Positions 47,695-58,582 of a stretch of 64,000 bases of DNA are shown here, in pieces. This stretch comes from Hsuehochloa calcarea (lineage: Eukaryota; Streptophyta; Magnoliopsida; Poales; Poaceae), in contig CM070599.1 in NCBI GenBank assembly GCA_036346395.1, forward strand, positions 39,175,232 to 39,239,231, read 5' to 3'. Positions within the stretch are counted from its first letter, which is position 1, and each line of letters opens with the position of its first letter. The notes beneath the pieces were generated by a model. It was not told the DNA's origin. It worked only from the letters and a program-made list of their open reading frames with translations, and did no database searches. The position numbers were made by a program, and so were the translations under genes.

Positions 47695-48473
47695 TGTCGT
47701 GGAGACGGTCCCACCGACCCAAACGACCCAGCAAAGTCCGCAGAATAAATCCTGCAACCCACAAACACGTTTGGGGAGCATCAGGGTCCCTCCCTTCGGG
47801 GATGCTCCGGGACGGACCCAGAGCCCCCTGAAGGGTCCCATAAGTTCCGAGAGGCCCAAAACAGCAGGCCCTCTGGGATCACCTTGGGAAAGGTCTGAAG
47901 TCGTTCCGAAGGGTCCCTGGGGCACCACGAGGTCCGAAGCAGTATGCCCTCCGGGGCCACCTCAGAGAATGTCCGAAGCCGTCCCGAAGGGTCCTCGGGG
48001 CACCACGAGGCCCGAGGCAGCAAGACCTCCGAGACCACCTCGGGGGAGCCGAATAGGGCCCGTGACGTTTTCATCTCGGGAGGCCCAGGCACCTCTTCGA
48101 CGTGCTCCAGGAGAAGACCGAATGTGAAGCACTTCGGGCGCTAGTGGACCACATGCACCAGTTAGGTGAACCAGGCCCAGGGAAACCCACCGTTGGCCGG
48201 AGCCTACGTGTAGAGGGGGGAAAGTCCCTGCAGCCCCTACACGTATAGTACCTCTGTAGGGTTAGTATAGTAATATAAGTACCCTGTTTTAAGAGGCTAC
48301 AAATAGGGATTTGTCCCCTCATGTAAGAGGGATGAGATTCAGGTTTTTAGAGCAATCAATACATACCCTTTTTTCCTAACAGTTGGTCCTTTCTTCTGAG
48401 GATCCTTCGGTCTCTCCGAATACACCGGAGGTTTCTCTCTCTTACTGTTTAGCTCTCTTTTTTTGCTACGACA
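47695..48473. mobile_element. solo LTR, 779 bp, TSD GATAT, immediately upstream of the transporter promoter
   Basis: Ends TGTCGTGGAG and TTGCTACGACA form a 6-bp inverted repeat (TGTCGT/ACGACA). GATAT flanks both sides (47,690-47,694 and 48,474-48,478). No internal coding. TACACGTATAGTACC and the AATAAATCC, TATAAGTACCC and CAATCAATACATACCC text near the right end look like an LTR promoter and polyadenylation region. Probably gypsy type, plus-oriented. It contains a 78-bp tandem repeat. Confidence 0.88.
47830..48062. repeat. 78-bp tandem repeat, three copies, within the solo LTR
   Basis: Copies start with GAAGGGTCC at 47,830, 47,908 and 47,986, exactly 78 bp apart. The second and third are more alike (GGGGCACCACGAGG in both) than either is to the first. 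Non-coding; 78 is a multiple of three, so it leaves spurious open frames on both strands. Confidence 0.9.
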
Positions 48474-48478
48474 GATAT

Positions 48479-49869
48479 GATATTGTAGTTTCAGGACGTC
48501 TAAGAAGGCATGGATTGTCAAAGGGCTGTGAAAATCAAATGAAGTGAGTGAAAATCAAATGAAGTGTGCGTGAATGATGTGAGAGTAACTGTCTCATGTG
48601 TGAGCAAGAAATTGAACCCATGTGTATTTAGAGCATGAGAACATTTTGTGGAGTGATAGATTATGTCATACCCTATGTATGTAATTTTTTCAGAATTTTT
48701 CTTAATTATTTGAATAATTTTTTGAACAATAGGGGTCACCACTAACACCAAAATTTTATATGTTGGGAGGACTGTAAATGTTCTCCCTGGGAGCATCTAT
48801 ATATCTTCCGCACTTCTACCCCGAAGCTGCTGTATTGGACTTAAGCTGGTGTCGGTATGCTCCTACTGTGCTACCTCTGCAGTTAACACTCATTAAACCT
48901 ACTACCAAATTGTACTAACTGGTTGATGTGAAGCACAAGAGGATGCTCCTTTTTTTTGGCCAGGAAAACGAGGATGCTCTTTTTTTTGCCAGGAAAATGA
49001 GGACGCTCCTTGTTCGTACCGGGGGGTGATGGCATGCACTAATTTTGCCAGTTCGGCAGATTTTGCTGCGGGCTAGTTGAAATGCTAAGAATAGAGAATA
49101 AAGAGAATATAGGAAGTGGATATTCTTTTGGAGAAGGATATTCCTTGAGCTAAAATTATTCCTTCTACCAGATCTTCTCTTAAGCCCCACAACTGTAGGG
49201 CCCTTGCAAAAACAATCATGTGCCTTTTATTTTATAGGCAAATTGCAGTTAACTTTGCTGCTGCCAAAGCTAACATATGATCAAGAGGCAAGCTTGGAAA
49301 GTAAATAGTTTGTTTATACGGTGTAGGTAAGCCTACGTCCAAGTCGGCCATCACTAATTGCCCCTTCTCGATAGACCAATTAACACGCATGTAATGTTCA
49401 TGTCTGTGCAGGAAACATGGCCCGGGCTTGAATGGCAAAAATCTGAAAACGAACCTTGCTGTCGCTGAGGATCACCTCTGTGGTCGATGTAAACGGGGGC
49501 GGAACAGCTGATGCGTGAAGGTGCAATGGTCCGGCACGGCGTGTCTGCCACATGAGACGGAGAGGATCGAGTGAAGGCAGGGCATGATTGCTAGCGTCCA
49601 AAGGGTACGGACGGTGACCAGAGGTGAAGAGGGAGAGAGAGAGAGAGAGAGAGAGGGGGTACCTCGATTCGTCCAGGGGAGTCCAGGTACACGCCATTGC
49701 TGAGGAGAGAACGGACAAACAAGGAGGAAGAAGACCTTTTGCCTATTTATACCGAGAAATAGAAGCACGTACAAACTGTACCGATTTATTTACGTACAGT
49801 ACAGCTGCTAAAACCGTTTTCTACGCTTCAACAAAAGAGCAGTTCCTGTAATAGATAATTGAATTATCT
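48479..49869. other. no gene recognised
   Basis: Mixed DNA upstream of the solo LTR. It would have been the distal promoter of the transporter before the insertion. A (GA)n run lies at about 49,633-49,655. Minus frames at 49,774-49,398 have no domain and span the GA run. Confidence 0.45.
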
Positions 49870-50177
49870 TGTATATTCGGGGATCGCGTTGCCGATGATA
49901 AAACACCTAACTCACAAGAATATAAAAGTTGAACATGAGACACAGAGTATAGTCCCGAGTTTTCCTCAACTTTATTGGTCTTTTGCCCGTAGGTTTGTGT
50001 GTACAATGTGCAACTCTTACCCCTTATATAAGGAGGTGGGGTGCATTCATGATACAATAGATCATATAGGGATTAAACTACGCTAATAGGCCTCATGGGT
50101 TGGCTGTTCCTAATAGGTCTTCGTTTATGTAAAGTGTCCACACAATCGGGCCTACGTAAACAGGCTGATATGCAACA
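49870..50177 (-). repeat. 3' LTR of the copia element
   Basis: 308 bp; minus-strand TGTTGCATATC ... CGAATATACA. It shares long stretches with 60,487-61,113, for example GAGACACA.GA.TAGT.CCGAG and CTTTTGCCCGTA. It contains TTATATAAGG on the plus strand at about 50,022, reading as CCTTATATAAGG on both strands: a symmetric TATA-like promoter box. Confidence 0.85.
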
Positions 50178-52428
50178 CTTCCCCTTGTACACTTTGTCAA
50201 TGCCATCCTTATGTCTCATTAAAAACTCCTTCTAAAACCTTGTGTGAATAACGGTAAGAAGAAAATAGTACATAACTCGTGTTTTTGTTATTGCACGTGT
50301 TGCCTCATTAAAAATCTTCAATTGAGAAAACCTATTGGAACAAAACTCAACTAAGGAAAAAAAGATTACAACATCTTTTCATCCCAACGATGAATACATA
50401 TGAAGATAATATATCTCCCCATGAAGATAATAACCCATTGTGTTTTCTTGTACCAATATCATGGATATGTTTTGCAAAGCTTGGTCCTGGTAAAGACTTG
50501 TTAAATAAAACCGCGGTCTGACTTGTTTGGATATTCTATATTTATATATTATCATTATCTTGTTGCACATATGGGTAGAAATGCTTTCGAAGTATACGCT
50601 TTGTCATATACAATAATCTCTGAATGACTTATCAATGCAGTAACAATCGACTATTTTACAGATTTTCAAGAGATAGTTGTACTTCTGCTTAGAAATACAT
50701 ATCTAGTTTATGCTTTAGCATTATGGGGATAAAAAAGATAGCCAACCTACTAGCTTTATATGTTGACCCTTGGGATAAAAGAGTTCAAGATCATTTATAC
50801 CTTGTAGGCACCTAAGGATTCTTTTAATTTCGTTCTGGTGCCTCTTCGTAGGTTTAGAACTATATCTTATCTATAATTTACTGCAGGGTCTAGTATGATT
50901 GGCAAGATATAACAAGGTTCCAATAACACTAAGTATGGAGATTAGGGACCTAATGTATCCTCATTTTCTCATCTAGGTCCATATGGACCCTCGTCCACTT
51001 CCAACGACCTAACAATCATGGGTGTACACGGTGAATGAGATTTATCAAGATAAAATCTCTCCAACACTTTCTTAGTGTAGGTGGTTTGATGCATAAATAC
51101 GTCATCAGGAAAATTCTCAATCTGCAAATCGAGATAACATTTGGTTTCTCCCGAATCTTTTTATCTCAAATTATGTCTTTAAGTATGAGTTTGCTTCGAG
51201 ACCGTCCTCCGTGTTTCCACTTATGTTCAAACCATCAACATACACCGATATGATGTAGAATCCAATCATGGACTTCTTTATGAACACACACAGACAAACC
51301 TCATTGTTTACATATTCATTTTGTAAAAGGAATTTACTCAGTTGATTGTACCACATACGACCTAACTATTTCAACCCATACAGTGACATTTGCAACTTGA
51401 CGTTATACATGTTGTGATGTTCATTCTTGCTCATATGTGGGACTTTCAATCCCTGTGGAATCTTCATATAGATTTCAGAATCAAGTGACTCGTACAGATA
51501 TGTAGTCACAACATGCTATCAAGTAACGATATGATGTGACATCCATTAAAGGAGAGTAAGTTTCATCAAAATTGATTACAAGTCTTTGCGTGAATCCCTT
51601 GTGCTACTAATATCGCTTTGTACCTTACCACTTGATTATGTTCATTCGTCTTTCTTACGAACACCCACTTGTATCCAACAGGAATAACACCGTGAGGTGT
51701 CTTGACCAATGGTCCGAAGAATTTCCTCTTGGTTAGCGAGTTTAGTTCATTCTCAACTGATTCCTTCCATTTGTCTCAATCATGATGATTCTTGCACTCT
51801 GCAATTGTCCTCAGTTCCAGATCCAAATTTTTTATATGGAAAGAAATATTAGTCATGAAGCAGTAGCTATTAGCGCATACTTGTCTATAAAACTTTTAAC
51901 GTTTCCACATGAATGTGGCAATCTCTTTATCCAATTCGATTGGTACTTATTTAAATCAATCAGCTCTCCACTATTTCCAAATATGGAAGAGTCTGAGTGT
52001 TTCGCTGCCCTAGTATCAGTGGCTGCGCTCTCCCCTGCACTAGATGCCCACTATACTCCCGTACAAGGCGTCGCCCCTTGTGCTCCTACACTATTTGCAA
52101 CATCCGCCATACGTTTATCATTCTTGTTTGGTTCATGGAGTTTCTCCCCTATTCAACGCACCACTTTTGTGAACGTCTTTGCGGTCTGAGATTCTTAGAA
52201 CCTGGAGGTCTCCTCTTCTTACTAAGAGTGGCAGAGTCAGATGTAGAACCCAAAATCCGAGATGATTTCACTCTTTCAGGTGCATTTAGTACTGGTATAT
52301 GTGGTTTTGTAACTCTCTTATGATCCGTGAATGAATCTGGCAGCTTATTTGCAAGACTTTGCAAATCTATTATAATTTGAACATCTTGTTCAGTGTGTGG
52401 ATCAATATTATGCAAACTACTATCATGC
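50178..52428 (-). pseudogene. copia reverse transcriptase and RNase H (decayed)
   Basis: 52,415-52,149 reads HTEQDVQIIIDLQSLANKLP and HKRVTKPHIP, the linker before RT. 51,356-51,171 encodes WYNQLSKFLLQNEYVNNEVC, then FYIISVYVDGLNISGNTED: the RT catalytic region with YVDG where YVDD is standard. Around 50,850-50,760 the RNase H approach (KRILRCLQG, LELFYPKG) is readable in broken frames. The rest is heavily mutated. This pol is split from its upstream part by the gypsy insertion at 52,429. Confidence 0.82.
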
Positions 52429-53239
52429 TGATATGTCTACGGCCCGATCTTCTGAAAGGTACTGATAAGTCGATTGTGGAGAACTCGACGTTGATGATCC
52501 GGAGGCTCCGACCAGAACAGATCAAACCTCCCGCAATCACTACACCACTGCTCCGTTGGTTATCAACCGTGCCGAACGCGGTTGACCTCGCCAAGAAGGC
52601 TATCTCCTGCATGCGAATCGAGAACACAAGAAAGAAAGTAGAAGATGTAATCTGATATTGTATTGCGAATATAGATGAAACTCACAATGTGGGATTCCGC
52701 AACCGAACGTGTGGCGAGATTGCTAAGCAGAATAATCTCAAAGAAAAACACACGTTAAACTATGACGGCTACTGTATATATATAGGGGGATGTGAGGAGG
52801 TCGACCTAGGGTTGTGCGGTCGCGGGAAGAGGCGTACACAACCTGGACTCCGACCTCGACACGCTTACAAGACCTTATTAGGCCAAAATGGTGACACAAC
52901 ACCTTATTCACTATTCAGGTCGCGTATCTCTGGTCGAAGACTTGGTCGTAGGACTGGTCCTGGGGTGGTCTTGAGAAGCTCATGTTATCTCTGGTCGTAA
53001 GCCTTCTTTAAGTGGTCATAGACCCTGTGGAACTGGTCGTAGACCTTCTTGCACTGGATAGCTCTAGATTCCTAAGTACAAGTAAATCATCTCCGTTAGG
53101 CAGCATCATAGAGTTCTCAAATAATACACTCAGCCCTAGAAACGAATTCATCTGATAAATAAGTTGACGAGCACGTGCCCGAGTAATTGGACCTTGCACA
53201 TGAGGAGTGTTCGTATCAGTAGAAGTGATGTCCTCATCA
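52429..53239 (-). repeat. 3' LTR of the gypsy element (811 bp)
   Basis: Minus strand begins TGATGAGGACATCAC right after AAGGGGAGGA (polypurine tract at about 53,240-53,253). Aligns end to end with the 5' LTR. TATATATATAGG at about 52,779 corresponds to the promoter box of the other copy. Confidence 0.92.
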
Positions 53240-54725
53240 TCCTCCCCTTCTTGAATTGGAGTCATCCTCGACTCGAGATCATCCTCCGCACCCAAGAAAG
53301 GCCGCAAATCTACAATGTTAAAACTGGAGCTAACCCCGAAATCTGCAGGCAAGTCTAACTTATATGTATTATCATTAATACGTTCAAGAACTTTAAAAGG
53401 ACCATCTGCACGTGGCATGAGTTTAGACTTTCTTAATTCAAGAAATCGTTCTTTACGCAAGTGTAACCACACAAGATCACCAGGTTCAAAAGAAACATGC
53501 TTGCGTCCCTGACTACCAGCAATTTTATATTTAGCATTCATAATCTCAATATTGTCTTTCGTTGTCTCATGCATCTTTAGTATCAACTCAGCACGTTGTT
53601 GATAAAATTTACTTTCTCCGAAGCCGGAAGAGGTAACAAGTCGATAGGTGCACGAGGGATGAATCCATAAACAATCTCAAAAGGGCACTTCTTTGTGGTA
53701 GAATACGGCGAACGATTATAAGCGAACTCCACATGAGGCAAGCAGTCATCCCACATTTTTAAGTTCTTTTTAAACACAGCCCTAAGCATAGTGGACAAGG
53801 TTCTATTAACAACCTCAGTTTGTCCATCGGTTTGGAGATGACAAGTAGTGGAAAATAACAGCTTAGTCCCTAACTTACCCCACAAGGTTCTCAAAAAATG
53901 ACTAAAAAATTTAGCATCACGATCTGAAACTATCGTATTCGGAATACCATGCAAGCGAACAATTTCCTTAAAGAACAAATCAGCAACATTTGAAGCATCA
54001 TCACTTTTATGGCATGGTATAAAATGAGTCATCTTAGAGAATCTATCCACAACAACAAAAATACTATCCCTCCCCTTCTTTGTTCTAGGAAGTCCTAAAA
54101 CAAAGTCCATAGAAATATCTTTCCAAGGTATGCTTGGAACAGGAAGAGGCATGTATAAACCATGAGGATTAAGTCGTGACTTAGCTTTTTGGCACGTGGT
54201 GCAGCGGGTAATGAAGCGTTCGACGTCACGCCTCATCTTTGACCAATAAAAGTGGTGGGTCAGAATGTCCTCGGTCTTCTTCACGCCGAAGTGACCCATC
54301 AATCCTCCTCCATGCGCCTCCTGTAACAACAAAAGACGAACGGAGCTAGCTGGAATGCATAGCTTGTTATCACGGTACACGAACCCATCATGCACCACAA
54401 ATTTATTCCAACTCTTTCCCTCTTGATAATTTAGCAACACATCTTTAAAATCAACATCATGTACATATTGCTCCTTTATTGTCTCTAATCCAAAGATTTT
54501 GAAGTCAAGTTGTGAAAGCATGGTATATCTCCTAGACAAAGCATCAGCTACCATATTTTCTTTGCCATTTTTATATTTAATGACGTAAGAAAAAGACTCA
54601 ATGAACTCAACCCACTTAGCATGTCTGCGGTGCAGGTTGGTTTGACTTCGAATATGCTTCAAAGATTCATGATCAGAATGTATTACAAACTCTTTGGACC
54701 ATAAATAATATTGCCATGTTTCCAA
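53008..54725 (-). pseudogene. gypsy RNase H and integrase, reading into the 3' LTR
   Basis: Two long frames. 54,725-53,583 (380 codons): RNase H end (FVIHSDHESLKHI, ADALSRRY), integrase zinc finger (GHFGVKKTEDIL then CTTCQKAKSR), and the DDE core with SMDFVLGLPRTKKG, IVSDRDAKFFSHF and a TDGQTEVVNRTL segment carrying the catalytic glutamate. All three acidic residues look present. 53,586-53,008 (192 codons, shifted one frame, overlapping by a few bases): C-terminal GDLVWLHLRKERF, PRADGPFKVLERINDNTYKL and FNIVDLRPFLG. It crosses the polypurine tract at 53,240 into the LTR (GPITRARARQL). No chromodomain. Confidence 0.92.
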
Positions 54726-55564
54726 AGTTCGAATTAGAGCATATAATTCTTATCATAGGTAGAATAGTTCAAACTAGGACCACTTAATTTTTTACTAAAG
54801 TAAGCAACAAGTTTTCCTTCTTGAATTAACACACCACCAAGACCTATGCACTAGCATCACATTCCAATTCAGAAGTCTTGCTGAAATCGGGAAGTTGAAG
54901 CAAAGGGGTGTGTGTTATCTTATCTTTGAGAGCGTCGAAAGCTTGTTGTTGTATAGTGGCCCAAGTAAAAGGAACTCCTTCTTTGTAAGCTCATTCAGCG
55001 GTGCAACGAGGGTGCTGAAATCCCGAACAAAACGCCGATAGAAACCAGCGAGCCCTAGAAAACTCCGCATTTGTATGACCATTTTAGGAGGCGGTCAACT
55101 CTGGATAGCGACGATCTTGGCTTGATCAACTTCGATGCCCTATGGAGTAACAACATAGCCAAGAAAAGAGACTTGATCCGTGCAAAAGGTGCACTTCTCA
55201 AGGTTACCAAACAAACGTGCATCTCTCAAAATATTAAAAATAACACGTAAATGATCCATGTGTTCTTCATATGACTTGCTATAGATCAGAATATCATCAA
55301 AATAAACCACCACAAATTTTTCAATGAAAGCACGCAAAACTTCGTTCATCAAACGCATGAAAGTGCTAGGTGCATTAGTTAAACCAAAAGGCATCACTAA
55401 CCACTCATATAGTCCGAACTTAGTTTTAAAAGCAGTTTTTCATTCATCTTCCAATTTCATTCTAATCTGGTGGTAACCATTCCACAAGTCAATCTTTGTG
55501 AAAATAATAGAACCACTCAACTCATCAAGCATGTCGTCTAGCCTAGGAATAGGATGACGATACC
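54726..55564 (-). pseudogene. gypsy reverse transcriptase core
   Basis: 55,397-55,140 reads MPFGLTNAPSTFMRLMNEVL and VVVYFDDILIYSKSYEEH: RT palm with the intact YFDD-type catalytic motif. It then gives LRDARLFGNLEKCTFCTDQV and FLGYVV. The following thumb/RNase H start (55,139-54,726) is broken by several stops. An intact catalytic motif in a frame-broken enzyme suggests the lesions are after insertion. Confidence 0.88.
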
Positions 55565-55643
55565 TTATGGTAATATTATTAATGGCTCGTCTAGCCTAGG
55601 AATAGGATGATGATACCTTATGGTAATATTATTAATGGCTCTG
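55538..55643. repeat. 53-bp tandem duplication in gypsy RT
   Basis: CTAGCCTAGGAATAGGATGA plus 33 bases occurs at 55,538 and again at 55,591, with one clear substitution (GACGAT/GATGAT). 53 is not a multiple of three, so it shifts the RT frame just before the palm domain. Confidence 0.93.
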
Positions 55644-56569
55644 CAATCAACACACATACGCCAACTACCGTCTTTCTTAGGAACCAAAAGAATAAGAACA
55701 GCACAAGCACTAAGGCTTTCTCTTACGTACCCATGGTCCAAAAGATCTTGGAATTGTCGCTGAATTTCCTTAGTCTCCTCCGGATTGGTCCTATATGCAG
55801 TACGGTTTGGCAAAGTCACTCCTGGGATCAAATCAATTTGATGCTCAATCCCTCGAATAGGTGGTAATCCCAGGGGTACCTCAGCTGGAAATACATCCAC
55901 ATACTCCTGCAAAAGGTTAGCAATAGCAGGATGTAAAGAGCTAGATATATCCGTAAGTGAATATAAAGCATTTTTGCATATCAAAGCATAGCATGACAGC
56001 TCATTATCAAAAAATTTAGCAAGGTCAGATTTGGTTGTAAGCATGACACAACCCTTTCATTTAATTCCCTCGATCTTAGAACTAGGTGCTAACCGTTCTT
56101 TCTTAGGTGGGAAAATATTCTTCACTACTTGCTGATTTTCAGATTCATGTTCAAGTTCTTTCTTCTCATTTTCAGCTGGCTCTTTATCACAATTCACAAT
56201 TTCAGTAGGCGTCAAAGGTAGCAAAGTTATTTTCTTTCCTTTGTGCATAAAAGAGTATTTATTACTTCTACCATGATGAGTTGCATCGGTATCAAATTCC
56301 CATGGATGACCTAATAAAAGAGAACAGGCTTGCATAGGTACTACGTCGAAATCAGCAACATCATGATAGGAACCAATGGAAAAATACACTCTCGCAGATT
56401 GTGTTACCTTCACCTTACCGCTATTGTTGAACCACTGAATGTGGTATGAGTGAGGATGCGCGCGTGTGGTCAAGCCAAGCTTCTTGACCAATCCTGAATT
56501 CACCAAGTTATTGCAGCTTCCGCTTTCAATTATGACACGAACACGACAATCCTTAACGATGAGGAACAT
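55565..56569 (-). pseudogene. gypsy protease and reverse transcriptase N-terminus
   Basis: 56,569-56,057 encodes the retropepsin-like region with VIIESGSCNNLVNSGLVKKL. The active-site aspartate of the usual D-S/T-G is replaced by glutamate. ARVYFSIG and CSLLLGHPW are typical protease flap/core text. A stop separates 56,044-55,565: FPAEVPLGLPPIRGIEHQID, GYVRESLSACAVLILLVPKKDGSWRMCVDCRAINNITI, the first RT blocks. The frame is lost at 55,565 in a 53-bp tandem duplication. Confidence 0.9.
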
Positions 56570-57953
56570 CTAAAACAAATTATGACGTTGTAGCGTCTCC
56601 TCTTTCTCTCTTTGAGAGCTCAATACTCGTTGCGCAATTATGGTCCTATAATTTGCTATAGCAGTGGCACCTAAAATTTCCTCACCATCGCTATCTGCCT
56701 CATGATCATTATCATTGCCTGCAAGGTTAGCTGTAAGAGCATATTCATCCTCAACATCACTAGCACTTACATAACCACCGTCTTCTGTCTCAATGTACGC
56801 TCGTTGACTTGGGCAATCTCTCATGAAGTGGCCCATTCCTTTACAACGGTGGGATACAATTCCTGTTGTACGACCTGTGGAAGCAACCGATGAAGAGCTC
56901 TGCGCTAGTGCCTGCATACTAGTAGATTTGCTCGTCTCGGGTACGAAAGGGATCTGAAGGGGGAGCAGACCGAAAAGCATGTGGGGCTATCTTGGCTTGT
57001 TCCGGTGTTGATCTCGATGTAGACGTACTACCAAAGTTGCTCCTGGTCCTTTGTTGTCTACCCTACAATTCTTTTTCTACCAAACAAGCAAGGTGGAACA
57101 ACCTATTAATATCATTATATTCTTTGTAATCAACTATGTCTTAAATCTCACGCTTTAAACCACCATAAAAACGAGCCATCTTATCCTCCTCATCCTCAAC
57201 AACATTACTGCGTAGCATGCCTATCTGTAGTTCTTGATAATATTCATCGACAGATTTATTACCTTGGTCTAAGCGCTATAATTTCTTACGCATATCACGT
57301 TTAAAAGCAGGAGAAACAAATCTAGCACGCATAGCTTCTTTCAATCTATCCGATGTATCAGGTGTTAAACCAGAATTAACTACTTGATTCCACCAAATGA
57401 TAGCAAAATCTTTAAATTCACTAGTAGCTTGTCTGACTCTATGTACTTCAGGAACTAGATGGGTATTAAATTTTTGTTCAACAATCATCTCTCAATCTAG
57501 ATAAATTTCAGCATCATAAACACCCACAAAAGATGGTATGGTAAATTTAACTTTAGCAAATGGATCATCATTAGCACGAGCATTGTGGTACTGAAAATGA
57601 TTACCTCCCATACCACGACGGTTGTGATGTAGGTGTTGTCGTTGATGTGCATCTTGGTCAGCAAACCCACCGTCGGTATCATGGTTTCTCCTCTCATTAT
57701 CATCTCCCTCCTCAAGATCTTGGACTGCATCGTGATCATACTCACGTCCAGTGTTTGGTGGTCGGTTCACCATTCTTTCAAGGCGTGTAGTGAGCGCGGC
57801 AGTACTATCGTTGATTGAGCGCTGCAATGTGATCGTGGTAGCTTGAAACTTCCTGTCGATGTCCTCATTAATGGTAGTGCGTTGTTCATCCAAGAGCGTC
57901 ATGAGCTCTCCCTTTATAACACACTCTTTCTCATCAGACGTTTCACCTGTCAT
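56570..57953 (-). pseudogene. gypsy gag (broken)
   Basis: The ATG at 57,953 opens MTGETSDEKECVIKGELM, a coiled-coil-like N-terminus, and GMGGNHFQYHN.RANDDPFAKVKFTIPSF. A stop at 57,492 is followed by the capsid core in 57,488-57,276 (FKDFAIIWWNQVV, LKEAMRARFVSPAFKRDM) and broken frames with SVDEYYQEL. The zinc knuckle near 56,860-56,820 reads SHRCKGMGHFMRDC: the first cysteine of CxxC is serine, so zinc binding would be impaired. The 136-codon frame ends at 56,570 directly before the protease frame. Confidence 0.88.
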
Positions 57954-58568
57954 GGTTAGCAGAAAATAAAAGACAACACAAAGGTATTATCCTTTTTTTG
58001 CGAATGTGACCTTGACTTAAAACTCTTCAAAACTCTCTTCTGGGTCTATGGATATATATGGGTCATAAACTTTTTGTAGAAGACATGGGTATATAGGTAA
58101 TTAAAAGATACTCTCTCTCTCTCTCTCTGAACTTTGGCTATGAAAATTCTTCTCGGACTTTGTGTGGCAGGCACGATATGATGAGTGTGTGGGGTGTCCG
58201 AGAGCAACAAGATACAATAGGGAGGTCGGGGCGGGAACAAGTAGGTGGTCGAACCCGAGTAGGTGGTCGATTCCGACTAGGTGGTCGAAAAGGGGGGTGG
58301 CGCGGCCAGGATGGATGGTGGCACGGCGGGCAACGGTGTTGACTAGCGACCAAAAACACGACTCTAAACCAGCAACACGACTTAGACAAAGGACACTAAT
58401 TCAACAACGCAAAACAAAGAACGGAAATTGCAAATCAATGGGTGATGGGACAGCGGAAGAACACGACGAACAAAAATATTTTGTGGGGCAATTTTCTGGA
58501 GTTTTAAGACGATGGCAAACAACTAATCTAACAGGGGAAAAATTGTGCTTACCTAACGGGCAACTTTT
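57954..58568 (-). other. gypsy untranslated leader with small repeats
   Basis: Between PBS and gag start. Holds three ~18-bp repeats GTAGGTGGTCGAWYCCGA at about 58,240-58,285 and a CT run at 58,112-58,128. No supportable coding. Confidence 0.7.
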
Positions 58569-58582
58569 GCTCTGATACCAAC
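58569..58582 (-). promoter_or_regulatory. primer-binding site, tRNA-Met type
   Basis: Minus strand GTTGGTATCAGAGC directly abuts the 5' LTR. TGGTATCAGAGC is the standard complement of the initiator tRNA-Met 3' end used by many plant LTR elements. Confidence 0.92.
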
